A stretch of 64,000 nucleotides of DNA, from assembly GCF_042920265.1 (NCBI RefSeq), contig NZ_JBDQZI010000018.1, positions 1 to 64,000 of the forward strand, in the 5' to 3' direction. The notes beneath the pieces were generated by a model. It made no database searches. It saw nothing but the letters and a program-made list of their open reading frames with translations, and was not told the origin of the DNA. Source of the stretch: Lysinibacillus_B sp042920265. GTDB lineage: Bacteria; Bacillota; Bacilli; Bacillales_A; Planococcaceae. How positions within the stretch are numbered: the stretch's first letter is position 1; the number at the start of each line of letters is the position of its first letter. Both the position numbers and the translations under genes were made by a program. Below are positions 54,356 through 62,559 of this stretch, in pieces.

Positions 54356-56866
54356 TTATTCTGCTACCCCGTGACAGTTTTTATACTTTTTGCCACTACC
54401 ACATGGACATAAATCGTTACGGCCGATTTCTGCAGCTTTACGAACCGGCATTTTTTTCGGCTTTGCAGCGCCCTCTTCTTTCGGATTCACCGCTTGCCCT
54501 TTCGCTACTTCTTCGCGTTGTAAGTTGTTGCGAATTTCAGCTTTCATCGCATACTTCGTCACATCTTCTCGAATGGAAGCAACCATGTCCTCGAACATCG
54601 CAAAACCTTCTTGCTGGTATTCACGCAGCGGATCATTTTGACCGTATGCACGTAAATGAATCCCTTGACGCAGTTGATCCATCGCATCGATATGGTCAAT
54701 CCATTTCGTATCAATGGCACGAAGTAAAATGACTTTTTCGAACTCGCGCATCCGTTCAGGCGTTAATACTTCTTCCTTCTCATTATAACGAACTGTGACA
54801 ACTTCTTTAATTACATTCACGATTTGCTCAGCTGTTAAGCCTTCAAAATCAGTGACAGTTAACTCCCCTTCATCCAGTAAGTTCCCCGAAATGTAATCGA
54901 CAAGCGCCTGTAAGTTCCACTCTTTTTGTTCACCTTGTGTATGAATCGCCACTGCATTTTCAATGGACTCATGAATCATATTCTCCACAAGGCCGCGCAT
55001 GTTATCTGTTTCCAGCACTTCTTCACGTTCTTTATAAATTACTTCACGTTGCTGGCGTAATACATCATCGTATTGTAATAAACGTTTACGCGCATCAAAG
55101 TTGTTACCCTCTACACGTTTTTGGGCGGATTCAACTGCTTTTGACACCATTCTCGATTGAATTGGCTGTGAATCATCCATCCCGAGCTTTGTCATCATAT
55201 TTTTCATATTGTCAGAACCGAAACGGCGCATTAAATCATCTTCTAAAGACAAGTAAAACTGTGTCACACCGACGTTCCCTTGACGACCTGAACGACCGCG
55301 CAACTGATTGTCGATACGGCGAGATTCATGGCGTTCTGTACCAATAACAGCTAAGCCACCAACCTCTAGTACGCCTTCACCTGGTTTAATATCCGTACCA
55401 CGACCGGCCATATTCGTCGCAATCGTTACGGCCCCTTTGTTCCCCGCATTGGCGATAATTTCCGCTTCACGCTCATGGTTTTTCGCATTTAATACATTAT
55501 GTGGAATTTTATATTTCGTTAGTAATTTCGAAATAATTTCAGACGTTTCAATGGCGACTGTACCGACTAAGATTGGCTGCCCTGCTTGATGACGTTCTGC
55601 AATATCTTTCGCAACTGCTTCAAATTTCCCTTGCATCGATGCATAAATTAAATCTGGCTTATCATCACGTGCAATCGGCTTATTCGTTGGAATCACGATG
55701 ACTTGCATGTTATAAATATTGCGGAATTCCTCTTCCTCTGTCTTCGCTGTACCAGTCATGCCAGAAAGCTTTTCGTACATACGGAAGTAGTTTTGGAACG
55801 TAATCGTCGCCATTGTCATCGATTCATTTTGGATATCTAACGCTTCTTTTGCCTCGATTGCTTGGTGTAAACCGTCTGAATAGCGACGCCCCTTCATTAA
55901 ACGCCCCGTAAAGCCATCAACGATGATTACTTCGCCGTCTTGCACAACGTAATCGACATCACGATGCATAGATACATGCGCTTTTAATGACTGGTTAATC
56001 GCATGATTCAAGCGAACATGTGATAAATCAAATAAATTATCGATGCCAAATGCACGCTCTGCCTTCTCAATTCCTGCTTCCGTTAATGTTACACCTTTGG
56101 AAGATTCATCGTAATTGTAGTCCTCTTCGGCTTTTAACATACGCACAAATGCATTCGATTGTACATACAGCTGCGCCATTTTGCCAGCCTGTCCAGAAAT
56201 GATTAACGGCGTACGTGCCTCATCGATTAAAATCGAGTCGACCTCATCAATTACGGCATAGTGAAGCGGGCGCTGTACTTTATCTTCCTTGTACAACACC
56301 ATATTATCACGTAAATAATCAAACCCGAGCTCGTTGTTCGTTGAATACGTAATATCCGCTGCATAAGCGTCGCGTTTAGCATTTTTATCTAAACTATTTA
56401 AGTTCAAACCAACTGTTAAACCAAGCCAGTTATATAGCTCGCCCATCTCTGTTGCGTCACGTGTTGCTAAGTATTCATTGACTGTCACAACATGGACACC
56501 TTTACCTGTTAAAGCATTTAAGTAAACGGCCATTGTGGCCGTTAACGTTTTCCCTTCCCCGGTTTTCATTTCCGAGATATTGCCGTCATGTAACGATGCA
56601 GCCCCCATGACTTGTACACGGTATGGGAACATGCCTAATACACGCTTCGCTGCTTCACGCGCTACCGCAAATGCTTCTGGTAATAGCGCATCTAACGATT
56701 CCCCATTTTCATAACGTTGTTTAAAATCTGGTGTTTTCGCTTGTAGTTGCTCATCTGAAAGACTAGCCATTTGACCCGCTAACGCCTCTACCTGATCCGC
56801 AATCTTTTCTAAGCGTTTTACTTCTTTTTTATTGAAATCAAACATTTTATTTAAGATGTTTAGCAT
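54356..56866 (-). CDS. secA: Preprotein translocase ATPase SecA
   Basis: ATPase motor of Sec export, 836 residues. Walker A is in MKTGEGKTLTATMA (near 100), Walker B is VDEVDSILIDEARTP, the helicase region includes TNMAGRGTDI, and the C-terminal zinc motif CPCGSGKKYKNCHG binds SecB-like or lipid partners. The start is ATG with GGGAAG upstream. The prfB-secA-hpf order is conserved in Bacillales. Confidence 0.98.
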   Translation of the reverse strand: MLNILNKMFDFNKKEVKRLEKIADQVEALAGQMASLSDEQLQAKTPDFKQRYENGESLDALLPEAFAVAREAAKRVLGMFPYRVQVMGAASLHDGNISEMKTGEGKTLTATMAVYLNALTGKGVHVVTVNEYLATRDATEMGELYNWLGLTVGLNLNSLDKNAKRDAYAADITYSTNNELGFDYLRDNMVLYKEDKVQRPLHYAVIDEVDSILIDEARTPLIISGQAGKMAQLYVQSNAFVRMLKAEEDYNYDESSKGVTLTEAGIEKAERAFGIDNLFDLSHVRLNHAINQSLKAHVSMHRDVDYVVQDGEVIIVDGFTGRLMKGRRYSDGLHQAIEAKEALDIQNESMTMATITFQNYFRMYEKLSGMTGTAKTEEEEFRNIYNMQVIVIPTNKPIARDDKPDLIYASMQGKFEAVAKDIAERHQAGQPILVGTVAIETSEIISKLLTKYKIPHNVLNAKNHEREAEIIANAGNKGAVTIATNMAGRGTDIKPGEGVLEVGGLAVIGTERHESRRIDNQLRGRSGRQGNVGVTQFYLSLEDDLMRRFGSDNMKNMMTKLGMDDSQPIQSRMVSKAVESAQKRVEGNNFDARKRLLQYDDVLRQQREVIYKEREEVLETDNMRGLVENMIHESIENAVAIHTQGEQKEWNLQALVDYISGNLLDEGELTVTDFEGLTAEQIVNVIKEVVTVRYNEKEEVLTPERMREFEKVILLRAIDTKWIDHIDAMDQLRQGIHLRAYGQNDPLREYQQEGFAMFEDMVASIREDVTKYAMKAEIRNNLQREEVAKGQAVNPKEEGAAKPKKMPVRKAAEIGRNDLCPCGSGKKYKNCHGVAE

Positions 56867-56950
56867 GAATTGTCACTTCCCGTTTAGTATCACATTTCAT
56901 TTTAGCATTTAGGTATGAGGTGGTGCAAACTGACAGCCGTAAATAAGTAA

Positions 56951-56975
56951 AAAGCCCTCGCGTTACACGAGGACT
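56951..56975 (-). terminator. Terminator of hpf
   Basis: On the minus strand AGTCCTCG pairs with CGAGGGCT (one wobble), followed by TTTTT. It begins about 11 bases after the hpf stop. Confidence 0.75.
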
Positions 56976-56985
56976 TAGTGTTTCG

Positions 56986-57537
56986 TTAAGTTGTTTCAAT
57001 TAAGCCGTATTTTCCATCTTTTCGTTTGTACACAATGTTCGTGCTGTCTGATTCTGCATCTGTGTAAATGTAGAAATCATGACCAAGCATGTTCATTTGA
57101 AGAATCGCCTCTTCTTGATCCATTGGTTTTAGGTCAAATTGCTTTGTACGAACAATTGCGTATTCTTCTTCCTGCTCCACTTCTGCCCCAGGTTGCACAA
57201 TATTCGCAAAGTGTAAACCAGCACCCTCACGCTCACGGAATTTACGGTTTACTTTTGTTTTATGCTTACGGATTTGACGCTCTAACTTATCCACAATTAA
57301 GTCGACAGCTGCGTACATATCGTTATGACGTTCTTCAGCACGAAGCGTCACATTTTTCATCGGAATCGTTACTTCTACTTTCGTTTGTTTGTCATTGTAC
57401 ACTTTGAGGTTAACGTTTGCTGTTGCATTGACGTCCTCATTAAAATAGCGTTCAACTTTATCCACTTTCGTCTCTACATACTCGCGAATCGCTGGAGTTA
57501 CCTCAATGTTTTCGCCACGAATGTTAAACTTTAGCAT
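56986..57537 (-). CDS. hpf: Long-form ribosome hibernation-promoting factor
   Basis: A 183-residue HPF that dimerises 70S ribosomes into 100S particles in stationary phase. The N-terminal RaiA-like domain (1-100, MLKFNIRGENIEVTPAIREYVE) and the C-terminal dimerisation domain (about 125-183, KPMDQEEAILQMNMLGHDFYIY) are both present. The start is ATG after GAAGGAGGAG. Next to secA as in B. subtilis yvyD. Confidence 0.95.
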   Translation of the reverse strand: MLKFNIRGENIEVTPAIREYVETKVDKVERYFNEDVNATANVNLKVYNDKQTKVEVTIPMKNVTLRAEERHNDMYAAVDLIVDKLERQIRKHKTKVNRKFREREGAGLHFANIVQPGAEVEQEEEYAIVRTKQFDLKPMDQEEAILQMNMLGHDFYIYTDAESDSTNIVYKRKDGKYGLIETT

Positions 57538-57622
57538 GTAAACTCCTCCTTCATTACGGCTATAATACTTAGTTCGACAATCTTACAAAGAATCCTGCTT
57601 ATTCGAAAAATATTTTTTTAAT

Positions 57623-58012
57623 TTACCCATTAATTTTCGGTTTTAAAACTTCCTTACGTCTCCGCATTTTCAGCTCACCAATAATTAAATTTTCGATAGC
57701 AGATTGATCATAAAAGACAATACCATAATGATACCCGCTTCCGAAATTTTTAGACCATACAACTTCACCAACTGCTTTAATTTGTGTCGTATCAAGAACA
57801 AATGAAATTTCTAACTGCAACATATCATTTTTATGCTCACTTAAATCGACTTCCAATCTCAGCTTCATACCGCGTGGACTAATGTCTAAAACCTGTCCTG
57901 TGGCAGATGTTCCATCTCCATGTAACGGCTTTCCGTTGATAAGAATCACGATTTTCGCTTCAAGCGGCTCACCAAATGCGTAACGAAATCCTTCTTTTCT
58001 TTTAAATAGCAT
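57623..58012 (-). CDS. PilZ-domain protein
   Basis: A 129-residue single PilZ domain. The downstream signature is DISPRGMKL (about 43-51), matching D/NxSxxG; the usual RxxxR at the start is only partly present (FRYAFGE has one clear Arg), so c-di-GMP binding is uncertain. The start is ATG after GGGGG. It sits near the flagellar cluster, where PilZ motility brakes are common. Confidence 0.7.
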   Translation of the reverse strand: MLFKRKEGFRYAFGEPLEAKIVILINGKPLHGDGTSATGQVLDISPRGMKLRLEVDLSEHKNDMLQLEISFVLDTTQIKAVGEVVWSKNFGSGYHYGIVFYDQSAIENLIIGELKMRRRKEVLKPKING

Positions 58013-58180
58013 GACACTACCCCCAATTGCTTACTCCTACTGCTTATTATCTTATACTTAGTAAGATGTAGTCTATCACCTTATTCACTATTTTTACCAC
58101 ATTTTAAATGCATAATTTAAGTAGTAAAATACTAATTTTTTCCTTTTATATGACAATTTATTGTTATTTTATAAAATAAA

Positions 58181-58215
58181 AAGACTCCTGCTCTTTAGTG
58201 TAGAACAGGAGTCTT
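58181..58215. terminator. Terminator of comK copy 2
   Basis: A perfect 10-bp core AAGACTCCTG/CAGGAGTCTT extended by TCT/AGA; T-run on the minus strand. Confidence 0.8.
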
Positions 58216-58244
58216 AAAGTTTGCTTAAACTGCATCAATACTAC

Positions 58245-58820
58245 TTACAGTTCCTCATAGCCTTCTTTCTTTTCCTTAACCGTATATGCTACTCGATAAC
58301 CATCACAAACAACAGTAATCTCTTTACGCGGCTTTCCATAAATAAATGGTTGTGAATATTGATTATCTAAAAATTTGGAGCGCAAAATATGCGCTGTATG
58401 CCATCGATTTTTAAATGACCGCAAAGAAACAGGGATAGTTATAGAAAGTCCTCCATGTAAAATCACCTTTGTCTCTTCTTGACTAACAGCAAGCGGTATC
58501 TTTATGGCGTGTAATGCAAACCAAACACAATCTATATTAGCCGGTGATTCTGAAGGAAACCAAACAATTTTATGTTCAAGATCAATCATGAACGGAAACA
58601 TACTAGTCGACCCTAACATTGCCTCTGCCGCATCTTTAGCACCACGTAAACTAGAGCCAATTCGAAATAAATTGTCATTAAAAATAGCAAGCGGTGGTTT
58701 AGGATGATGATATATTTGCTGATCATGCAAAATAACCGAATGAACTTCTCCATTGTCTGTTGAATGTGACCAAATAGCAGATGACTTCATTGTCAGATTA
58801 AACTTTTCAAATTGTTTCAC
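58245..58820 (-). CDS. ComK-family regulator, copy 2
   Basis: The 191-residue product is a divergent ComK relative: residues 50-110 carry RIGSSLRGAKDAAEAML, FPFMIDLEHKIVWFPSESP and CVWFALHAI, and the C-terminal part has ITIPVSLRSFKNRW, lined up with LPVLISSFNNQY of copy 1. It ends with a longer charged tail (KEKKEGYEEL) than copy 1. The start is GTG, nine bases after AAAGGGGG. A leader peptide and terminator lie upstream, suggesting attenuation. It may have a different target set; whether MecA binds it is unknown. Confidence 0.75.
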   Translation of the reverse strand: MKQFEKFNLTMKSSAIWSHSTDNGEVHSVILHDQQIYHHPKPPLAIFNDNLFRIGSSLRGAKDAAEAMLGSTSMFPFMIDLEHKIVWFPSESPANIDCVWFALHAIKIPLAVSQEETKVILHGGLSITIPVSLRSFKNRWHTAHILRSKFLDNQYSQPFIYGKPRKEITVVCDGYRVAYTVKEKKEGYEEL

Positions 58821-58863
58821 TGTAAAAATCCCCCTTTTTTAAAATTAGTTACTTTAATTTTAG

Positions 58864-58956
58864 AAAAAAAGGAGTATACTTAGCTTAAGGCAGGTATACT
58901 CCTGTCTTCTGAAACCCTTGAGCGCAGTCTTGCCGGACCTAGCCGCTTAAGGGTTT
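58864..58956 (-). promoter_or_regulatory. Putative attenuator ahead of comK copy 2
   Basis: On the minus strand in order: a 13-bp stem (58956-58944 with 58924-58912, one G-U) whose 5' arm is the Lys-Pro-Leu-Ser codons of the leader ORF; a 7-bp alternative stem AGACAGG/CCTGCCT (58907-58901 with 58894-58888); and a perfect 9-bp terminator GGAGTATAC/GTATACTCC (58902-58894 with 58879-58871) with seven T. The last two cannot form together. Confidence 0.5.
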
Positions 58957-58983
58957 TGCTATGTCTTTACGGAAATCGCTCAC
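58939..58983 (-). CDS. Putative leader peptide of 14 residues
   Basis: GTG-initiated frame MSDFRKDIAKPLSG ending TAG. It has the best ribosome binding site of the region, AAAGGAGGTGA (59001-58991), ten bases from the GTG. The final codons form one arm of a stem-loop whose loop holds the stop codon. It precedes the terminator and comK copy 2. A promoter-like pair, TTGCTG and TATAGT spaced 16, lies at about 59005-59035. No homologue is recalled, so a leader role is inference. Confidence 0.4.
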   Translation of the reverse strand: MSDFRKDIAKPLSG

Positions 58984-59001
58984 ATTTTTCTCACCTCCTT
59001 T

Positions 59002-59428
59002 ACTATAAAATAGGTGGTCAAAACAGCAATCTATTCCATTTCAATGTTTTAAGTGGGAATCATACAATACTGCAAAAGGAGAGTAGGTGTATATTACAAT
59101 TAAAATATGGTGACTCTTTTATTCTCCCAGTAATTTCTTCAAACAAAACAAGTAAACGATCGTTACCATTGTGTGAGTTGTTACCCGAATGCATTCCATA
59201 TCAAAATGTAATTTGTGTAGTGTTCATCTAGAGGATTATTTTTAATACATGTACTGCGGAGATATTTACATAAAATTTTAGTTTTTCATGACAATTTTCC
59301 CCCTTTTATTTACCATACTATAAACATATTAAACTAAATTTAGGAAAATTGGAATAATTTTCTGAATTTTAAGAAAAAAATTTTTGAAATGCCGAAATGT
59401 AGCCACGTTATAACTTCTACTGAGAAAG
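59002..59428. other. Gene-poor gap with a possible comK remnant
   Basis: Apart from the comK-like fragment at 59028-59231, no gene is seen. 59232-59428 is AT-rich and featureless. Confidence 0.35.
59028..59231 (+). pseudogene. Possible decayed comK fragment
   Basis: On the plus strand a frame encodes HTILQKESRCILQLKYG followed by DSFILPVISSNKTSKR, which aligns without gaps to NIMNHKTHVTVTFKD...INLPVLISSFNNQ of ComK copy 1 (shared pattern I-L/M, K, LPV, SS). It lacks the N-terminal two thirds of ComK, and the C-terminus diverges after SSN. It may be the tail of a broken third copy; similarity by eye only. Confidence 0.3.
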
Positions 59429-59464
59429 AACAAAAGCCACATTCAGTCAATCCCAAATGCGGCT
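59429..59464 (-). terminator. Terminator of pgcA
   Basis: On the minus strand AGCCGCATT pairs with AATGTGGCT (one wobble), followed by TTTTG. It begins 14 bases after the stop. Confidence 0.65.
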
Positions 59465-59477
59465 CATAATGTAGCAA

Positions 59478-61121
59478 TCATTGTAAATACAATCTCAATG
59501 ATGCTTGCAGTTGTTCCATTCGCTTCATACTAGCTGTTTCACTTTGTGCTTTGACCCCAATATAAAACTTACACTTCGGCTCTGTACCAGACGGGCGCAC
59601 ACAAATCCACGATTCATCGGCTAACATAAACTTCACGACATCGGCTTTCGGTAGCCCGTTTATGTTACCCAGTCGGTAGTCTTCCATTTGCTCAACGGCT
59701 ATACCTGCAAATGAGGTTGGGGGATGTTGGCGGAATGTCTCCATAATGGAGGCCATTTTTTGCTGCCCTTCGATTCCTTCAAATGTCAATGATACAAGCG
59801 CTTCCTTGTACCAGCCTAACTCTTCATACAAATGATAGAGCACATCCAGTAATGTTTGCCCTTGTGCTTTATAATACGCAGCCATTTCTGCGGTTAACAG
59901 CGCCATTTGTACAGCATCTTTATCTCGAACAAAATCCCCCGCTAAGTATCCGTAGCTTTCCTCATAGCCGAACATAAAGGCATACTCGCCTGTTTGTTCC
60001 CACTCCGCAATCTTCTCTGCAATGAACTTAAAGCCTGTTAATGTATTGATTGTTGTCACACCATACTTACTGGCAATCGCTGTTCCTAACTCTGATGTGA
60101 CAATCGTTTTAATCATTGCGGCATTTTGTGGAATACATTTCGTTTGTAAAATGTAGTTTAACAACAATGCACCAAGTTGATTGCCCGTTAAGAACTTATA
60201 CTCACCGTCCCACACAGCAACGCCAAGACGATCTGCATCTGGATCTGTCGCAAGCAGTAAGTCTGCTTCCACTTGATATCCAAGCGCAATCGCAAGTTTA
60301 AATGCCTCTACCTCCTCTGGATTTGGATAGGCAACGGTTGGAAACTCACCAGACGGAATCGCTTGCTCCTCCACAATATGCAGATTTATAAAACCCGCTT
60401 CTCGTAATGCGCGTGTTGTCGGTACAAGACCTGCCCCATGTAAAGGTGTGTATACAAGCCGTAAAGCTTTCTTCCGTGCTGTGGCAAACGATTGTAATGC
60501 CGTGTTATACGCATCATCTAGCTCGTCTAACATTTCCATACAGAAGCCAGAAGCTAACAATTGTTCACGAGGAAGCGCCTGAATCTCAAAAATATCTTCC
60601 ACCGCATTCATATGGGATACAATTTTATCGGCAAATTGCGGTGTGAGCTGTGCCCCGTCCTCGCCGTACACTTTAAAGCCGTTATACTGCTTCGGATTAT
60701 GACTCGCTGTAATGACCACACCTGCATAAGCATGTAATTGTCGTACCGCAAAGCTTAGCTCAGGTGTAGGACGGGTTTCAGTAAAGACATAGCTTTTAAT
60801 ATGATGCGCGGCTAAAACGCCCGCTGTCTCATAGGCGAAAGCCTGTGAGAAATGCCGCGTATCATAAGCAATGACCACACCGCGTCGTTTCGCTTCTTGT
60901 CCTTGCTGCTCGATTTCACGCGCTAACCCTTCAGCGACGAGACGAATCGTATGGATGTTCATGCGATTTGTCCCCGCTCCCAGCTTCCCGCGCATACCGC
61001 CTGTGCCAAATGGAACCGTTTGATAGAAGCGATCAGCGATTTCCGTTTCGTCCGTAATGGCTTGTAGCTCATTCTTGTAAAAAGAAGATTGTACCCACTG
61101 ATGATATACCGTTTTCATCAT
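59478..61121 (-). CDS. pgcA: Alpha-phosphoglucomutase
   Basis: Interconverts glucose-6-phosphate and glucose-1-phosphate for wall polysaccharide and glycolipid precursors. The 547 residues hold the four-domain phosphohexomutase pattern: phosphoserine loop TASHNPKQYNGFK (near 140), metal-binding DPDADRLG (near 295), sugar loop GYEESYGY, and phosphate-binding RPSGTEPK near the C-terminus. The start is the first of two ATG codons after GAGG; the second is equally possible. It lies between comK copy 2 and fliS. Confidence 0.94.
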   Translation of the reverse strand: MMKTVYHQWVQSSFYKNELQAITDETEIADRFYQTVPFGTGGMRGKLGAGTNRMNIHTIRLVAEGLAREIEQQGQEAKRRGVVIAYDTRHFSQAFAYETAGVLAAHHIKSYVFTETRPTPELSFAVRQLHAYAGVVITASHNPKQYNGFKVYGEDGAQLTPQFADKIVSHMNAVEDIFEIQALPREQLLASGFCMEMLDELDDAYNTALQSFATARKKALRLVYTPLHGAGLVPTTRALREAGFINLHIVEEQAIPSGEFPTVAYPNPEEVEAFKLAIALGYQVEADLLLATDPDADRLGVAVWDGEYKFLTGNQLGALLLNYILQTKCIPQNAAMIKTIVTSELGTAIASKYGVTTINTLTGFKFIAEKIAEWEQTGEYAFMFGYEESYGYLAGDFVRDKDAVQMALLTAEMAAYYKAQGQTLLDVLYHLYEELGWYKEALVSLTFEGIEGQQKMASIMETFRQHPPTSFAGIAVEQMEDYRLGNINGLPKADVVKFMLADESWICVRPSGTEPKCKFYIGVKAQSETASMKRMEQLQASLRLYLQ

Positions 61122-61212
61122 AAAACCTCACAATCGTTTCAAGTTAAAAGGTGATAAATATTACCTACTATGTATATGCTCTGATACTTCCAATATACTC
61201 TTGATGACAGCA

Positions 61213-61247
61213 AAAAGGACCCAACTTTGACATAAGCGGGTCCTTTT
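61213..61247. terminator. Terminator of the fliD-fliS operon
   Basis: A perfect 10-bp stem AAAAGGACCC/GGGTCCTTTT with T-runs both ways, four bases after the fliS stop. Confidence 0.8.
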
Positions 61248-61250
61248 CTT

Positions 61251-61655
61251 TTAAACTTGCTCTACATTCTCATATTGCTGCTGGCGTGTAATTTTAATAA
61301 CTTCTTTCCATGTATCACGGAATTCCGTTACTAAACCTTCTACCTCTTCAATAATCGCTACATCATTTTGAATGTTCGCTTCAACAAGGCGACGGTTCAT
61401 GTATTCATATAATGGGAGCATTTGCTTCGAGATATCGATGTCCATGTTTAACGTTGTCATTAATTCATCGATAATTGCTCCTGCTTTTAGAATATTTATA
61501 TTTTGCTCTTCAATATTTTTATTCTGCATCGCTACTTTTGCTTTGCCTAAAAATTTAATACAACCGTTGTATAACATTAAAGTTAATTCCCCTGGAGATG
61601 CGGTTGTAACACTGTTTTGTTTGTATGCATTTTGTGCTGCTATATTCGCTGCCAA
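61251..61655 (-). CDS. fliS: Flagellin export chaperone FliS
   Basis: Binds flagellin in the cytosol and prevents early polymerisation. The 134-residue protein has the family opening AYKQNSVTTASPGELTLMLYNGCIKFL (residues 9-35, split by family consensus at SPGELTLMLY) and the expected four-helix length. The start is TTG after AAGGAG. It ends the fliD-fliT-flaG-fliS cluster. Confidence 0.95.
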   Translation of the reverse strand: MAANIAAQNAYKQNSVTTASPGELTLMLYNGCIKFLGKAKVAMQNKNIEEQNINILKAGAIIDELMTTLNMDIDISKQMLPLYEYMNRRLVEANIQNDVAIIEEVEGLVTEFRDTWKEVIKITRQQQYENVEQV

Positions 61656-61702
61656 AAAGATCCACTCCTTAAAAAGAATTGTTAAATATAAATTAAGCTA
61701 CA

Positions 61703-62098
61703 TTAGATTTTTTCGTCTACAATCATTCCAACTAACTTTTGCATTTCATAAAATGCATTTAATAAACGCTCAGGCGGAATCTCTTTTATTACTTCCTCCG
61801 TTTTTGAATCTACTAAGCGCACAAAATATCGATTAAGCCCTTCGTGAAAAACAAACTTAGAATCCTTCTGTTCAGTTTGTAAAAATTCATTAATAGACTC
61901 TACAGCGTTTTCTAACTGCTCTTTCGTATATTCTTTCTTTTCTGACCCATTATTTTTGCCACTTGATTCTGTCGTTCGAGACTTTTCTTGTAATTGAGCA
62001 TTCGATGTTTTTTTAGAAGTATCAACAGGTTTATGTTGTGCTACGAGCGTTTGACCTGTGTTTAATGGCGCATCCATCCTTTGTAAATCAACATCCAT
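61703..62098 (-). CDS. flaG: Flagellar protein FlaG
   Basis: A 131-residue protein of the FlaG/YvyC family. The N-terminal half is polar and low-complexity (Ser, Thr, Lys), and the conserved C-terminal part carries LENAVESINEFLQ, GLNRYFVRLVDSKTEEVIKEIPPE and the final LVGMIVDEKI. It is implicated in filament length; mechanism unclear. The start is the ATG of MDVDLQ after GGAGGAA. Usually flaG precedes fliD; here it follows. Confidence 0.88.
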   Translation of the reverse strand: MDVDLQRMDAPLNTGQTLVAQHKPVDTSKKTSNAQLQEKSRTTESSGKNNGSEKKEYTKEQLENAVESINEFLQTEQKDSKFVFHEGLNRYFVRLVDSKTEEVIKEIPPERLLNAFYEMQKLVGMIVDEKI

Positions 62099-62158
62099 AG
62101 GACATTCCTCCAAGTCCATTCATACTTTATAATGTTTTTATCGACTGAACTACTACTT

Positions 62159-62518
62159 TTAATTCTTTTTATCATAATACATGCCATCCATTACACGTAC
62201 GGTAGCATATGGATTATAATATTGTACTTCATTTTTCTTGGCATTTTGCAAATTAGCCAAATCTCGCTTAATCGAATCCATTACTTTCGTCAATCTCTCT
62301 AGAATACCTTTGTCTAATTCTTTCAGTGTACAATGCATCTGATTTTGCTCATCAAAGCGAAACCCTTTATCTACTACCGTGTCAATGCTTAACTTGCGTT
62401 GATCTAGTAATTGATGGATTTGCTCAATATATTCATCGCGTTCTTCATTACTAGGTATATCCCCCAACATCTTATACAAGCGCACTGATATTTGTAATAA
62501 TTGTTCTACAGACTGCAT
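62159..62518 (-). CDS. Probable FliT-type flagellar chaperone
   Basis: A 119-residue, mostly helical, charged protein lying directly between fliD and flaG, 41 bases after fliD. Position and size suggest FliT, the FliD chaperone, though FliT is very divergent and no diagnostic motif is seen. The start is ATG after a GGGGG site. Confidence 0.55.
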   Translation of the reverse strand: MQSVEQLLQISVRLYKMLGDIPSNEERDEYIEQIHQLLDQRKLSIDTVVDKGFRFDEQNQMHCTLKELDKGILERLTKVMDSIKRDLANLQNAKKNEVQYYNPYATVRVMDGMYYDKKN

Positions 62519-62559
62519 AGTACACCCCCTATCTCACTTAATATATAGCTTTATCTTCC

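Noticed and set aside
58864..58983. c-di-GMP, guanidine or preQ1 riboswitch upstream of comK copy 2
   Set aside because: I compared the conserved cores from memory and none fits; the strong ribosome binding site and short frame argue for a leader-peptide attenuator.
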